This document shows positions 41,568 to 54,790 of a stretch of 64,000 nucleotides of DNA, one piece after another. Each line of letters begins with the position of its first letter. The stretch's first letter is position 1. This DNA comes from Zasmidium citrigriseum. Taxonomy: Eukaryota > Ascomycota > Dothideomycetes > Mycosphaerellales > Mycosphaerellaceae. The stretch covers positions 124,001 through 188,000 of the forward strand of contig NHNW01000043.1 in assembly GCA_002786025.1 (NCBI GenBank). The letters run 5' to 3'. The translations under genes and the position numbers were made by a program. Under the pieces are notes generated by a model. The model was not told the DNA's origin. It saw only the letters and a list, made by a program, of their open reading frames with translations, and did no database searches.

Positions 41568-42018
41568 GGTGGCCGCTGGTGATGAAGTCATTTGTGAAGC
41601 TCGAGTGCGGCCATCCTGGATGTATATGTCCCATGCTCTTTCTCGACGACATTCCAAACGTTGGGTGCGCCGATGTAATAGATCCACACAAAACTGTAGA
41701 ATCCTACCACATCCGGAGACGTTGTGGCGGCAATCGTGCAGTAGCTTGCATTTCAAGGTGTTTTGGGTGTGTCGGTGTGAAGTCAATCTGGCTTTGACGT
41801 CAGCTTCTCCGGCGCTGGGCTTCACGGCAGGAGACTTCATGCAGCAAACCGTCGATCTTTTGCCAATACTTGCAACTGCACTTTGTTGAGGCTCAAAAGA
41901 GGATGTGAGGAGATGTTCGATCACTGAATTGATTGGATGCCGCTACGGCAGAACGAAAATCGCTGCATGCGATCTTGGGTATCTTGAAATGATAAATGCC
42001 GGTTCCTTCCTGATGCTT
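41568..42018. other. GMC gene upstream region
   Basis: The GMC frame stays open to 41924 but lacks coding character and would bury the signal peptide, so I treat it as 5' flank. Confidence 0.45.
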
Positions 42019-42300
42019 CTACTCCAACTTCACCTTTTCCTTTCTCTGCTTTCGCTTCTCGAGTCCCTTCTTCAATCCATACTCTTTTACGATTGCCCCA
42101 AGCAAGTTTATTTCTTCACTCGCTTTCTCCGCCTTCAACCACTTCACCCGAAGAGCTTCGTACTCGCGCAGCAGCGCCTTCTGTTCGGTGGACAATCCGC
42201 TCAGGAATTGAGTGAAGTCTATCTCTGAGCTGTCAGTCCTCCCTTCGACGTTCAAGATCTGGGCATTCGAGAACGTACTGGTGCTGCTGGAGTCTGGCAT
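42019..42300 (-). CDS. Small coiled-coil protein, 75 aa
   Basis: Exons 42300-42279 and 42224-42019 are joined over a 54-bp intron with strong signals (GTACGT, GGACTGAC, CTCAG). The spliced product starts MPDSSSTKIDFTQFLSGLS. Retention of the intron keeps frame and gives 93 aa. The body (EQKALLREYEALRVKWLKAE) is a predicted helix or coiled coil and the C-terminus is Lys-rich (GLEKRKQRKEKVKLE). No family recognised; it could be a subunit of a larger complex. Confidence 0.65.
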   Translation of the reverse strand: MPDSSSTSTFSNAQILNVEGRTDSSEIDFTQFLSGLSTEQKALLREYEALRVKWLKAEKASEEINLLGAIVKEYGLKKGLEKRKQRKEKVKLE

Positions 42301-44412
42301 GTTTTGTGGAGATCGTGTTTGTTTCGAGATGTGTTTGATGTGACCTTAATGCCCTGACTGAGGTCGTTAAAGTTCTTTTACGAGGTCGAGAAGAAGATGT
42401 GGAGAAGGGCAATCTACTTGAACATTCTACCTGTCTCGACGATAGCAAGTATACGATTGAGTCCAACTCGGCATTGATTGTCCCAGCTTGCAGGATGACA
42501 ATAGGAGAGCAGAACTGGGAGAATCTATGGTCGGCTTCCTTCACTTCGGCTCAGGCAGACTCTCGAGCAGTGGCATTCCGTCTGCAGACGAATCCACCCT
42601 TGCCTGACGAAGAGGGGTATTGCACTTCTCAGGGAGACTGCGGAGTTTACGTTTGGCATGAGTAAGAGTGACCGTCAGTAGCGTTGGGGCCGTTTCTCGT
42701 TGCACTGTCGCCGCCAGGTTCGACGGTCGATCACACTCCCAAGCGTGAGCTCCAGTGCTTGTTGTTCTCCACGCCCGTGGCAGCAGCTGTCAACTGGCTG
42801 TTGATCATCTCTGGAGTTGCCGGCCGGGGGAAGTCGCTTTTCAGCCATGGTTTCAGGTCGTTCAGCCTCAGCAACGCAGCGAACACTTCACATGATCGCT
42901 CTGAACATCTGAGCCTTACAATTTCAGTGATCTTCCGCCGATACAGGAACATGTGAGACATCAAGGGTCCGGTATGAGCAGTACTTAAGTCTTCATCTTC
43001 GCTGCTTCTTCTCTCTTCTTTCTCCAACACTGGAGGATACCGTGAAGATATACGTCCGGCGGCGCCGGCGGCGGACGGACGGTAACCGGATACCAGATGG
43101 CTTCAGCGATGCGCGCGGTCTTGTCGAGCAGAGAGGTTACTGATGGCGCTCACCGCGCTCATGTACGGATTTGGTAGCCTTGCATATGTGGGAAGTTTCT
43201 TTCCATGGTCGTGAAGTTCGACGCCCGCTGCCCTCACCTAACAACAGTGATAATGGGGCTTTGCTGGACCAAAAGACTATGCAAATTGGAATCGGCTGCG
43301 CTTTGTAGTATGCTCACTCGATGGTAGGATTGTGACCTTGTCCCGCGCTCCAGGCATGACCTTTGGATAGTCTCTCGGAGTGGTTGGAGACATGAGGAAG
43401 ATGAGATTCGGTTCGATGGCATTGTGGATGATGGGCTGCCGCCGCATTGCCCAACGTTCTGCCCACGAATTCCTTCGCCGGCCTTAGGAAGCGGAGGTAT
43501 AGTGAGCTAGAAGTGCAAGCAAGAACGCCACATTGGCTAGTGTAGACCGATTTCGCCAGCATGCCTTTCCTGTGATAGTCTCAGAATTTGTAGGTGGGGC
43601 GCCGGACCGGATGTCCAAGAGTTCAAAGTTCTCGAAGTCGTGAATTGAACGAGAAGGTGTTGTGTGAGCCTGCGCTGTAGCAGTTGAGTATTCTTGCACA
43701 TCAGCTCTGATGCGTGTCCGTCGCCCTTCGAAAAACGCCGGGGATACAACTTGCATTGAATGGAGGGCTGGTTCTGCTCAGAACTCCGCGACTCGATTTT
43801 GACGACATTGTCTGCGTTTCATGGCTTTGGTCTTCAACCTCGCCTGTTGAGCTTCTCCATAGCTAACTTTGATGGCAGGTGCTCACGCCGAAGCTTCTGG
43901 TCTTGCTTTGAGGGCGAGGGAAAGCGCTATTGGAGGTGAGAGATCAAAGGCGCTCTTCGGGCTCGTGATGCTGCTGGATCGTGGTTTACGAAGAGTCGAG
44001 ATGCGTGCTTGTGGTGTGGGTCTCTGCGAGCTCGACTTGAGGATATTTGTTCTGGAAGGCGGGCGCACTCTGAGAATTCCTGACTTTCCGGGCAAGGAGT
44101 TAGGCTGCTGAAGGTGTGGAAGAAGAGAGAGGTCTTCAAGCGAGAGTTCGAGCAGGCTCGTGGTGTTGCTGAGTTCGCGGGCTTGCAATTCTGGTTGAGA
44201 GGGGCGTACGTAACGACTCTGAGCCAGTCTCTCTGTCCATCGGGGTTGCGCATGATGAGGAAGAGTCGTCACTCCATTGAAATGGTTTGCATACTGCAGG
44301 CAGGTGATATCGACGAGCAAGGAAGCTCATGATTTCCTTCGAGCAGCCATGGGTAGAGAATCTCCGATAGCGAGCTACTCTACCTCCCAAGTCAGACCGC
44401 GGGATACAAAAA
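42301..44412. other. Gene-poor stretch before island 2
   Basis: CA and TG are normal, so it is not RIP-mutated, but I find no convincing coding frame. Open frames up to 145 codons (43883-44320 minus) begin at non-ATG codons and are of low complexity. Confidence 0.4.
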
Positions 44413-44515
44413 TGCGTTGGGTTGGGTGCTCACGTGATTTCTTTGGCTGGCTTCCGCTTTTGGTTTGGTGGATTTTTTTAGCCAGCCAATCACGACGCAC
44501 TCAACCCTTTTTGCA
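44413..44515. repeat. Imperfect hairpin at left edge of island 2
   Basis: The left arm 44413-44452 (with GGGTTGGGTGC, CGTGATT and GGCTGGCT) pairs imperfectly with the right arm 44480-44515 (AGCCAGCC, AATCACG, GCACTCAACCC). The loop contains CTTTTGGTTTGGTGGATTT (44457-44475), which recurs inverted at the other end of the island. CA and TG are intact here; RIP begins about 10 bp further on. Confidence 0.6.
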
Positions 44516-44999
44516 TCCACGGGTCTAAGGCTAAATAGTAGATAGTAATAAGATTAAAACACCTAAATCCTATATACTATAGGCTATATATTTAAAACAC
44601 GTCGAGGTAGTAGTCTAGGTAATTATAAAAATATTCCTATTATTAAAACAAAAATCCGATAACGCGCTATTAAGAAATAAGCTATATCGTAAGCTAACTT
44701 CCCTATCGCCTAGCTAGGCTACTATAGCTAGTAAATACTATTAAAATTAACCTCTAGAAACCTATCTATAAAGGGTTAGAGGTTCTTCTCCTCGACTTTA
44801 CGATTATAGTACTATTATTACTATCGTCTAAAATTAACTACTCGAGGAGCGCTAAAGCGAGAGAGTAAGCTACTAGTAATAGCGACCTTCGAAATCGCGG
44901 AAACTAGTACTATAGATATCCCTCTCTAGCTATTACGAATATATTCTATAAGGTTAGTAGTCTAGGTAGCCTTATTTAAATTATCTATACTAACTCCCT

Positions 45000-47900
45000 C
45001 TAATAGGCGACCTTTAATTAGGAGTCCTATTAAATTCCTATTAAATTCCGACTAGTTTATTCGACTAATAATATAGTAGTACTAACTAAGGAATCGACTC
45101 CCTTATCTAATCCTAACCCTAATCTTCCCTAGGATAGCGATAAGAAGCTTCTAGACGCTCTAGCTAACGAGGAAGAGCTACTAGACGTACTCGCTAATAA
45201 CCTAGTAGGCGGCGGTAGTAGCGGTAACGAAGACGATAATATCTAGTAAGCTAAGTAATTATTATCTAAGATAAACCTAAATCTAGTAGTATAGCTAGAG
45301 CTAGAAGCTAATCCTCTCGCCTTTAACTTTAGTCTAGATATACTCTAGAATATCTAGGCTATAACTAGAGGTAGCTATTACTACTTAAAGCGTCTTCGTA
45401 GCCTTATACTATAGATACTCTACGAACTAAGTACTCTATCTAGCTACTTATCTAATACCTTACCCGACTAGTAGCCTTATCTAAAGGATATATATACGCT
45501 CGAGGAAGAAGTAAAGCTTAGTTAAGGCGAGGAAGAAGGCGAAGGCGAAGGCGAAGGTAATCCTAACTAGACTAACGACTTCGAGTACGATAAGGATTAA
45601 GACGTAATCCTTAACGACGACGAAGAAGATACTAAGTACTAATAGATCGTAATACTTATAAAAGAGTTAGGTATACCTATCTAGGAAGTCGCCCGTCGCT
45701 TTATTTAGGATAGCTAGTAGAAGAAGACTACTACCTACTATTACTATCTCTAGAAGCTATTAAAGCCCTTCGAGGATAAGTAGTTTATTTCGCTAAGGAA
45801 GATATATAACGAGCTAAAGTCGTTAATTAGCTATAAGTTCTTTAGCTAGTATAAGCTAGTAGAGTAGTCTAATAATAGAGATATAATCGATATTATCGAT
45901 ATTATTAAAGAGTAAGCTCTCCTTTAGTATAATACTCTAGAAGTCCTACTACCTAATCGATATAGTAAGTAGAGCAATCGTAAGGGCCTCTTTAAGGATA
46001 AGCGCGAAGTTATACGTAAGCGAATTACTACGCTTACTACTATCGCTATATATTCGCTAGTATCGAGGAATTCGTCTTAGATATAGAAGGCGTTAAGTAT
46101 CTTTCTAGTTACTAGCGGTATTAAGCGTCGTATAGTTACGATCTTTAATAATATAGGCCTCTATAGCTTATACTAGACTATTTAAGTCCTTCTAGCTAAG
46201 AACGTAACGGCCTAGGAGGAGGCTCTTAAGTAGAAGGCTAAGGACTAGAATAAGCGTATATATATCGTATATAATAACTTTAACCGATAGTAGAAGCGGC
46301 GAGATTAGGTCCTTAGTAATACTAACGAGTAGTTAAACTTAACGATATCCTTCGTTAGTATTTCTCCTAATATACTAGAGACTAGTCTTAAGCCGAGTAT
46401 ATTACGTTACAACTAAGAGCTAGATACTAACGACATTATTATTAATATCTATAACAACGAGACGGGTAGGCGTATTACTAACTAGTATATCGACTAGGCT
46501 ATCTACTACCTCTTCGAAAATAAGGTTAAGGATAGTATATTCTCTAAGGATCGTATAACCGAGCTTACTCGCCTAGCCTAGCTAAATATCGAGTCGATTA
46601 GCTACGAGAAGACTAAGCTATACCCGCTATCTATATCTACTTATAACGAGGTTACCCTATCCGGATTATACGGAGTCCGCGATAATATCTATCTTAACTT
46701 CCTTAGCCTTAATAGGGATAAGGACTTCGAGGGTACCTATATCGCTATTAGGGATAATATAACGATCGTATATATATAGAGTATAAAGGTAGAGAGTATT
46801 AAGAGTACGTATCCGTACGATAAGAATTAGTAGTTACTACCCGCTCTAGTCGGATAGTTTTATACTATTATAAACGCTTACTATACCCTACTCTATATAT
46901 ACTAGTCTATAAATAGCGAAGGTAAGAAGCTAGACTATTATCTATTAGACGATACCGTATACTAGGATATAAAGGGTGTTTTAAATAAGAAACTAAAGTA
47001 CTTCTAGATCTAAGGACTAGTATATCGAAGCTTCTATACTAGAGTAAGTTATACTTAGTCTTAGTCGTCTCTCCGAAGGCTTACTAACCTTTCGTAGATT
47101 AACGCTATCTTCTAGTAGATACTCCTAGACCTTAGATTGTTAGATTTTAATAGCGCTAGCGATAACGATACTCGTCTTTAGACAATAAAGAAGGCGGTCG
47201 AGAAGCTAATACCTAAGTAATACCTATACCTTATTAAGGAGATCTATAAGAAAGCCTTTACTACTAATACGTAGGCTAGTAAGTCGATTACTAAATTTAC
47301 GTAGCGCCGTAGACGTAGCCCGAATATCGCCTTAGATCCCGCGACTAAGCTAGATAATACCTTTACGACGATAAGTCGTATATTATAGGAGATAGTATTA
47401 TTTATAACGGTATATAAGGCGGTACGGATATAGGATATTAGCTATCTTAAGCGTACCGTTAACTATCTATATATCGCTTTCGGTAGTACGAAGTAGCGAA
47501 ACTATATAGATTAGAGTATATACCTTCGGTAGCTCCTTAGTCTAGCGGCGGACGACGTCTTAAAGAAGGTTATACTATTAACTAGCCTTATTAATATCTC
47601 TAGTAAGCGAGGTAAGGCCGTAGCTACTAATAAGATACTTAAACTATATAATCTCGAGTACTTAGAGGATATTAAGTACTCTACTAGCGTCGACTATATA
47701 GCGACTATTCGTAAAGTAGCCTATAACTAGTAGGTAGCTCGTACCCTTCGTAATATATTTAAGAGTAGTATTAGGTATAAGGGTACGATATCGTATTCCT
47801 CGAAGGATATATCTAACGACGTCTTTAACCTCTATAATAAGCTTATTAACGATAGCCTAGCTAAGTAGTAGAAGCTACCTAATAGCGAGGAGGATCTAAG

Positions 47901-48220
47901 CGTATTATTAGACGATATTATATAAGCTAGTATTAATAGCCTCTAAGATAGGGTCGCTAAGTTAAATAAGGCTAATAAGGCTCTAGCCCGTAGCTATATC
48001 GTTATCTAGGTAGACGGCCTCTTCGTAGACGACTCCTTTAATACCGCTAAGGTTAATACTTATATTAATAGCGATCTTAGGCTAATCTAAGAGAGTATTA
48101 TAGATAAGGATAATAAGGAAATAGAGCTACTACGGCTCGCGAATATAGGTATAGAGGGTAAGGAGAGCGATATAACCTTACCGCTACTATAGGGTTAAGT
48201 AGTTAACCTAACTAGTAAGG
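45000..48220 (+). pseudogene. RIP-destroyed DUF6589-like gene
   Basis: One plus-strand frame stays protein-like for about 1000 codons when RIP-type stops are read through. It starts with an acidic N-terminal region (about 45150-45600). Then comes a pattern I associate with the fungal DUF6589 family: a helix with GIKRRIVTIFNNIGLYSLYQ (about 46110-46180), a YNNFNR block where the family has DNFN (about 46270), and late blocks YLRQLLSL (about 47520) and a LINISSKRGKAV-type segment (about 47580-47630). Family assignment is from memory of pattern, not a search. Function of DUF6589 is unknown; multicopy status, implied by RIP, suggests it travelled with a mobile element. Confidence 0.5.
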
Positions 48221-50976
48221 CGTAGTAATCTTAGACTAGGTAAAGAGGTTCTTATATATAATAAGCTAAGTAGTAGCTAGACCGATTAAGTTTCTATACG
48301 CGATAAGCTAACCCCTAAGCTAATCTATAAGGTTATTATATATAATAAGTCTAATCGCGCGTAAAAACTAATAAGTAAAGTAAGAGTTCGATAATAGGAG
48401 CGTTAATAATAGTAGGCTAGTATTTAAAAGACTTCTATTTCTTATCTTACTTCTTCTTCTCTTTAGTAGCGATATAACCTTTACGCTCGTCGCCGCCCTT
48501 ATTACTACGCTCGTCGTCGTCGCTACTACTACTATTCTTCGTAAATCGCTCGCTTACGCTAGCTATAGTACTACTACTACTACTACTATAGCTAAAGAAA
48601 ATCCCTAGTTCGAAAGTATACTTACCGTAGCTAAAGAAGCTATTAACTCGTACGTAGTAATAGAGATATATTTTTGCTATACGCTAACTAACGCCTATAT
48701 AGATTACTAGTACTAGTACTACTATCGCTATAGTAGTAGTAGTAGAGAAAGTAGCTACTCGATAATATCTTTAGTACGCTATTAAGGTAATATAATTAGA
48801 GCTAGATACTAGAATACCCGAGCTAATAGTAAGATAGAGAGTCGCCGCTAGTAGTAGCGCTAAGTAGCCGCCTTAGACCTATTACTCGTCTACGCGCTCG
48901 CCGTAGTCGTCGCTAGTAGACTATCGCCTCTACGCCTATCTCTACCTCTATCTACGATATACCTAAGAGTAACGAAGACGAAGTATCTATATCTTAGTAA
49001 GCTCTAGCTCTAGCTCTAGCTCTAAGTCGTCGTAGTAGCTAGCCTCGTAGTACTCGTACCTAGTATTATTAACCTATAGTCTAAAGTTAATATTATAAGG
49101 TCTTAAGTTAGTCCGAGTTTAATAGCTTAGATAATACCGAGAAGCGGTAGTACTTATATATTAGAAGAATTAAAGAGGTAGCTAGAGTATCTCGAGTTCG
49201 AGTAGTAGCTTATTAGCGCTACTACGGCCGTTAAGATAGCTCGTAGTACGTAGAATATACGCCTACTACTACTTAGTAGTATAAGGATAAGAAGAGTACT
49301 AGTAAGTATACTCGCTACTATTAGGCTTATAAGCTATATAAGTAGATACTAAATAAAAATCTTCTAGTCTAGTCTTCTAGTTTAGTCTTTCTAGTCTAGT
49401 CTAGTCTTCTAGTCTAATCTATCGTTAACGCTACCTTAGCTTAACCTCTAGCCTACTACTAGCGCTACCTCTAAACGCCTAAGTCTAAACCCTATAAACT
49501 CCGCCTTATTCTTATTTATACTAGTATTATCTATTAAATACTTAAAACCTTACCTACGCTAACGTTATATCGCTACCTATAAATCTTTATATACTCGCGA
49601 CTATAACTTCTTACTACCCTCGCTCTTCCTTCTTCTTCCTTTTATTAACCTCTATACTAGTACCTACTAGCGTAAGATAATAACTTAGTTACTACTCGTC
49701 TCGTCTACGGTAGTAGTAATAGCTAATAGGTATTAGTTAGTAGCTCTTCCGTCTAGCTTTATCGACGTAAAACTAAGCTATAGGCTAGCTACTATCTACG
49801 TTACTAAATAACTAAGTACCTTTAGCCTATCTCGTTAAGCTACGCGACGTAAAACTAGGCCGTCGAGCTACGCGACGTAAAACTAGGTACCTAGGGTAGC
49901 CTATTATAAAGGCTAGAAAGGTAGTAGATACTAGATCGCTTTATACTTTAGTATAGAGGTTAGGAAAGGTAGATACCGCTAGACCGCTTCGCTTCCTCTC
50001 GTCTAGCTTATAACGTTAAACTAGGCCTTAGTACTAGGCTATCTATCTAGAATCGATAAGATTCTACTTAGTTAGCGGTATATCTTATCCTTCTTATTAT
50101 TTAGTCTTTCGCCCGCCTAGGTTTATCTCTTTAGTTTTACGGCTACTATTAGGGTACTTAGCGAGGTACCTCTCTCGCCTATAAGGTAGCTCCTCTATAG
50201 GAATAGTATAATAGTTCGACTAGCGTTCGCGCTTAACTATCCTTCTAAGAGGCGTAGGGTTTAGGGGCTAGAGATAAGGCTAGCTTCGATAGTAATACGT
50301 TTACGCTATATACTCTCTACCTTTTTACGATATCCGCTATATAATAATAGTACCTTTACTATATATTAGCTCGTCTATAATAGTAGAGGTACCCGCTCTA
50401 AAGAAGCCTACTTACGTTACTATTATCTTTAAATACTTAGGCTTATTAACTTAGTAGTCTAATTATATAGCCTTTAGGCTTATAAGCGGTTACTTCGACG
50501 GAGAAGGTAATAGATAGGTTAACCTCTTATGTTAGTATTACTCCTTTAGGTATATCGCCTTTAGCTATAGCGTAGGCTTCTTCGAGTACTACTAGACTAT
50601 ATAGTACGAGAGACTAATAATCTAGCGAGGCTCCTTCGGGTACTACTAAATCGCTAGAGAAGAGAGGGTTATACTAACTAGTTCCGTCTAACTATATATA
50701 AGACCTCCGCCTATTGTTCTTATTTTATATATCTTCCTAGGTAATACCTTAGGCGATAAGTAGGGCGCTATAGAGTCGTAAAGTTAGTAGATTCGATAGC
50801 TTTATATAGGTAGATAGGCGGTAGATTCGACGGCTTCGTATAGCTAAGAAGGCGGTAGATTCGATACTAGATTTAGTAGAGCTAGACGCGAGTAAGCGAG
50901 CAAAGGACGGTAATAGACGTAACGGCGAAGATAAGGGCGTTAGCGATAGGTTTAGTATTATATTAATAGATTAAAG

Positions 50977-51077
50977 TTAATATAAAGCTAGGAAGCGATA
51001 GGAGCTAAGGTTAGACTACCTATAAATTTTACGGGTAGCTCTACTTACTATCCTATAGCTTCCTAGCTTTATATTAA
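50977..51077. repeat. 27-bp inverted repeat, 47-nt spacer
   Basis: The left arm 50977-51003 (TTAATATAAAGCTAGGAAGC then gATAGGA) matches the reverse complement of 51051-51077 with one mismatch. The spacer is itself weakly palindromic around TATAAATTTTA. It could be a MITE remnant or a replication or termination hairpin of the dead element. RIP would usually alter both arms alike. Confidence 0.65.
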
Positions 51078-51479
51078 TATAAATATTAATATTAATATTA
51101 TCGACTCTATCGCTAATACTATTAGATCTATTAAGAATAGATACTAAGAAGAAAAGAGCGATCTACGAGATATATTTATTACGTCTATCTACGGAGCTAA
51201 TAGAGCCTACTAAGCCTACTAAGCTATCGAGGTTTTTTTATACGCGATCTATCTTATTATATATAAAAATCCTCTATCTACTAAGTCGATTCTATCTATA
51301 CCTTCCTACTATAACCTCTACGACTACTAGTATACTACTACTACTAAGACTCTTAACTACGAGCTATCTTCTTCCTCTAACGACCTATACTACTATATAA
51401 GCTATTAGTATCGCTCTCGACGTCTACTATAACGCTCTAATAGGTAGCTACTATCTATCGCTCGATATCTCGTAGGTTA

Positions 51480-54400
51480 ATATCTTCGATATTAAGAGGA
51501 GAACTATAGTTAGACGAGAGGACTTAAGTAGAAGACCCCTAGCTAGTCGAAGTAGGCGAATCTAATATAGTACCTACTCTAGATACCTTTAACTTAGAAG
51601 TCTTACTTAGCTAGGTCTCCTTAGACTTAGCCTTATACTTCTTACTACTATTAGTATTATTAAGATTCTATAACTTAGCGTAGACCTAGGCGGCGTTCTT
51701 TATAGTAGTCCTCTTATAGAGATCTTACTTATATATAGCGTTCTTTATAGCGGACTCGTCGTTACTATCTCGTATCTTCTTTAGACGATCCTTCTAGGCC
51801 TAAGCTAGCGAAGGAGTAGAAGCTAGAGTAAGGCCCTAAGTAGCGCGGGTAGTATAGGCCTCCTTACGGGCCTTCTTCTCTTCTTCGCGGGCCTTCTTCT
51901 TAGCCTCCTTCTTCTTATCCTACTTACGACGCTTCTTAGCTCGTAGCTCCTCGTATACTTAGTATACCTTTAGTCCGATAATAGTAAGAGTAGTAAATAG
52001 GTTAGTTAGGATATCTTCCTTACTACCTTACGACTAGATCTAGCTACGGAACTTCGATACTACTAGTCTAAAATCCTTATAGATACGAGCGCCTTTAGCT
52101 TGTTTAATCTTATTAAGGACCTAATTCTCGATATTATTAGAGCTATTAGATCCGACGGATATAGCGTTAAATATCTCTTCTTCGAACTTATCCTAGTCTA
52201 TCTATAAGTAGAATAAGTCGTAGAGTTCCTAGAGGATAGGGTTCTCTATAAAGAAATCGGAAGGTATAATAAAGTAGCGGCTATTATTATTATTATAGAA
52301 TCGCTCCTTAGCCTTCTCGGAATACTAGTCCTTAAGAAGAGGTAATACGAGAGCTAGTCTCGTACTAGCGTATAGTAGCTTTAGCTTTAGACTACCTATT
52401 ATATCCTCTAGCGGCGAGGGAAGATTAGTAAATAGCTATAGGTTATAGCGGTTATAGTAGTCGGCCTTCTAGATAACCTCGTCCGCTAGATAGAGGCTCT
52501 TATCCTCGTAGAGTAGCTTATTAATAACCGTACGGAAGTAGGGACTAGTACTATCCTTATCTATCTATAAGTTCTATAGCTTACGCTAGATATTAGCGAT
52601 ATTATTACGTAGCTTAATCTCGGACTTATTCTAGTAGTCTAGATCCTCTTCCTTAGCGCTAATCTAGTCTTCGTCGTTATCTTTAATAACCTACTTACCC
52701 TAGCGCTCGAATCGAACTACCTCGAGATATATCTAGCGAGCTAGCGTTATTAGTACCTCTATACCTCTACGCGATATAGACCGAGTGCCCGTATAAGAGC
52801 CTCTAATATTTACTAGTACTAACGGCGATTATACTAGGCTTACGGACTAAGATCGGCTACCGCGTCGTATACGTAAGCGAGACTTATATTACTCGCTACT
52901 CTACTAATTAGCCTACTACTACTTACCCTACTACTTAGATAATAAGGCTATAGTCTTACTCTACGTTAGATCCTTATACTACTTTATACTATCGTCGATA
53001 TAGTATAGTAGGAAGATAAAGGTAATAGTATACTTACTAAGTCTAGCTAGCTCTCTACCGATACGACTAAGCTACTATATTAAGTCCTTAATATCCTTAG
53101 TAATTAGAAACCTCTATTAGATAATATACTTAATATCTATAATATTAATACTAGTACTTAGCGAGGTAGTAGCGACTATAATTCGAATCTAAGAGCTAGG
53201 GTACTTCTTAAACTCTTCGTACCGCTTGTCCTAGTCGAAAGTAGCTATATTTACTATATACTAAGATACGATAACCTCGATATTAAGGCGGTCTCTACTA
53301 CCGTAGTAGTACTTCTAGTACTTAGGTATTAGGAGATCCTTTATACTAGCGAAGAGTAGCTACTAGAAGTAATTAATACTATCTACGACCTTATTACGGC
53401 TATCGATAAAGATAAGAGCCTTAGGGATATTCTCTAGCGTAGCGCTATATTACTCGACTTCGGTTATAATAGTATCGTTACTAGTCCCGTATAGATCCTT
53501 TTCTTTAACTATCGTACGTACGGTAGCTATAGTATTAGCCTTATCTATAAGGAAGTAAAGAGGATCGTAGTTACTAAGGCTCTAAGGTAGAATATTCTTT
53601 AGTATATACGTCGTATCTAGTCGATCGACTAAGGTACGAATAACTCTAGTCTTATACGCGCTAAAGCTAACCTTACGGAAGCTAGCTTTCTAAAGAATAA
53701 ACTATTTAGTCTCCTCGGAAATCGTCGTAGAGTAACCGAGTATAACTGTATAGCGCTAGTACTTCTTACGGAACTTAGCTAGTTACGTATACCTAGATCT
53801 ATATTAGTTACTATCTATAGTATCGAGTCTAGGAACGTAGGAACGTAGTTAGAATATATACTTAGCTCTAAAACTCTTACCCTACTTCTTAATAAGATAG
53901 ACCTTATTAATAACGATTAACCTAATCCGCTCTACTACGTAGGACTTCTAGATAAGCTCGATAAAGTCTAGTATTATAGCCTACTTAGGACTAAGTACTA
54001 GAGTCTAGTACTAGCTCTTCTTAATCTTCTTATAGATATCCGGATCTAGCTTCTTCGTATCCGAGTTAATAAAGTATATATCGATAAACTCGTTCTTCTA
54101 GAGCTCCTTATTTATACGCTTAATATCCTTAGCCTATTCCTAGCTAAGGCGGTTTAGTAGTACGATCTATATAACTATCTAGCTAGTTAATATACTAAAC
54201 GCCTAGAATAGTAAGCTCTTACTAGCGCTAGTCTAGGCTATAGTAAGGATATTATTCTTACTAAAGACTAGAGCGTATATAACGTCGACTTAGTACTCGG
54301 ATAGCTTAAGAGTATTAGTCGCCTTATCTAGGTAGAGAATTCTTAGATACTTAGTTAGACTAATCTCGACTAGCTTCTAGTACTAATATACTATACTTAG

Positions 54401-54790
54401 ATACTATCGAATATCGTAGAAGAGCTACTATATATCCTTTAGAGTAGTATAGGCGCTTAGGATCTAGTCTCGGCGAGCTCGAAAGTAGTTACTAATAATA
54501 GTAACTAGTATATCTAGTAATAGTAGGGCGACCTACTTACTACCGAAGTCTAGTCTTATAGAGGATACTACCCCCTATAGTAGCTAGGCTTACGACTCTA
54601 CGGCGGTCTTTATAGTAGCCTTTATAGCCTTTACCTTACGCGCTAGTTTAGCCTACTACTTCTTAGTAGATTTAGGTAGTATAATACTAGTCTACGTAGG
54701 AAGTATAAGTCGTTAGGTATAAGGTTCGAGATATACTAAAGGGGCTTAAGGCGTAAGAGACTCGAGGCGGCGTATTAGAGTTGTTATAGT
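51480..54790 (-). pseudogene. RIP-destroyed SF2 (RecQ-like) helicase
   Basis: The minus-strand frame, with RIP changes allowed for, shows superfamily-2 helicase motifs. Motif II reads NKVY (about 53905-53930), exactly what DEVH becomes under CpA mutation. It is preceded by an LVLSPKQ-like strand and followed by KSFRAKY. A linker region ALIFIDSRNKV precedes RIIVATTSLSTSINI, with IQQ and a motif VI QQLSRIGRELA (about 53040-53090). The C-terminal part (51.5-52.4 kb) is Lys/Arg/Glu-rich and coiled. Related RecQ-like helicases occur in fungal subtelomeres (TLH type) and in mobile elements; which applies here is open. Confidence 0.65.

Noticed and set aside
41568..41924. N-terminal extension of the GMC oxidoreductase
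   Set aside because: It is open but not coding-like, and it would place the signal peptide 119 residues inside the protein.
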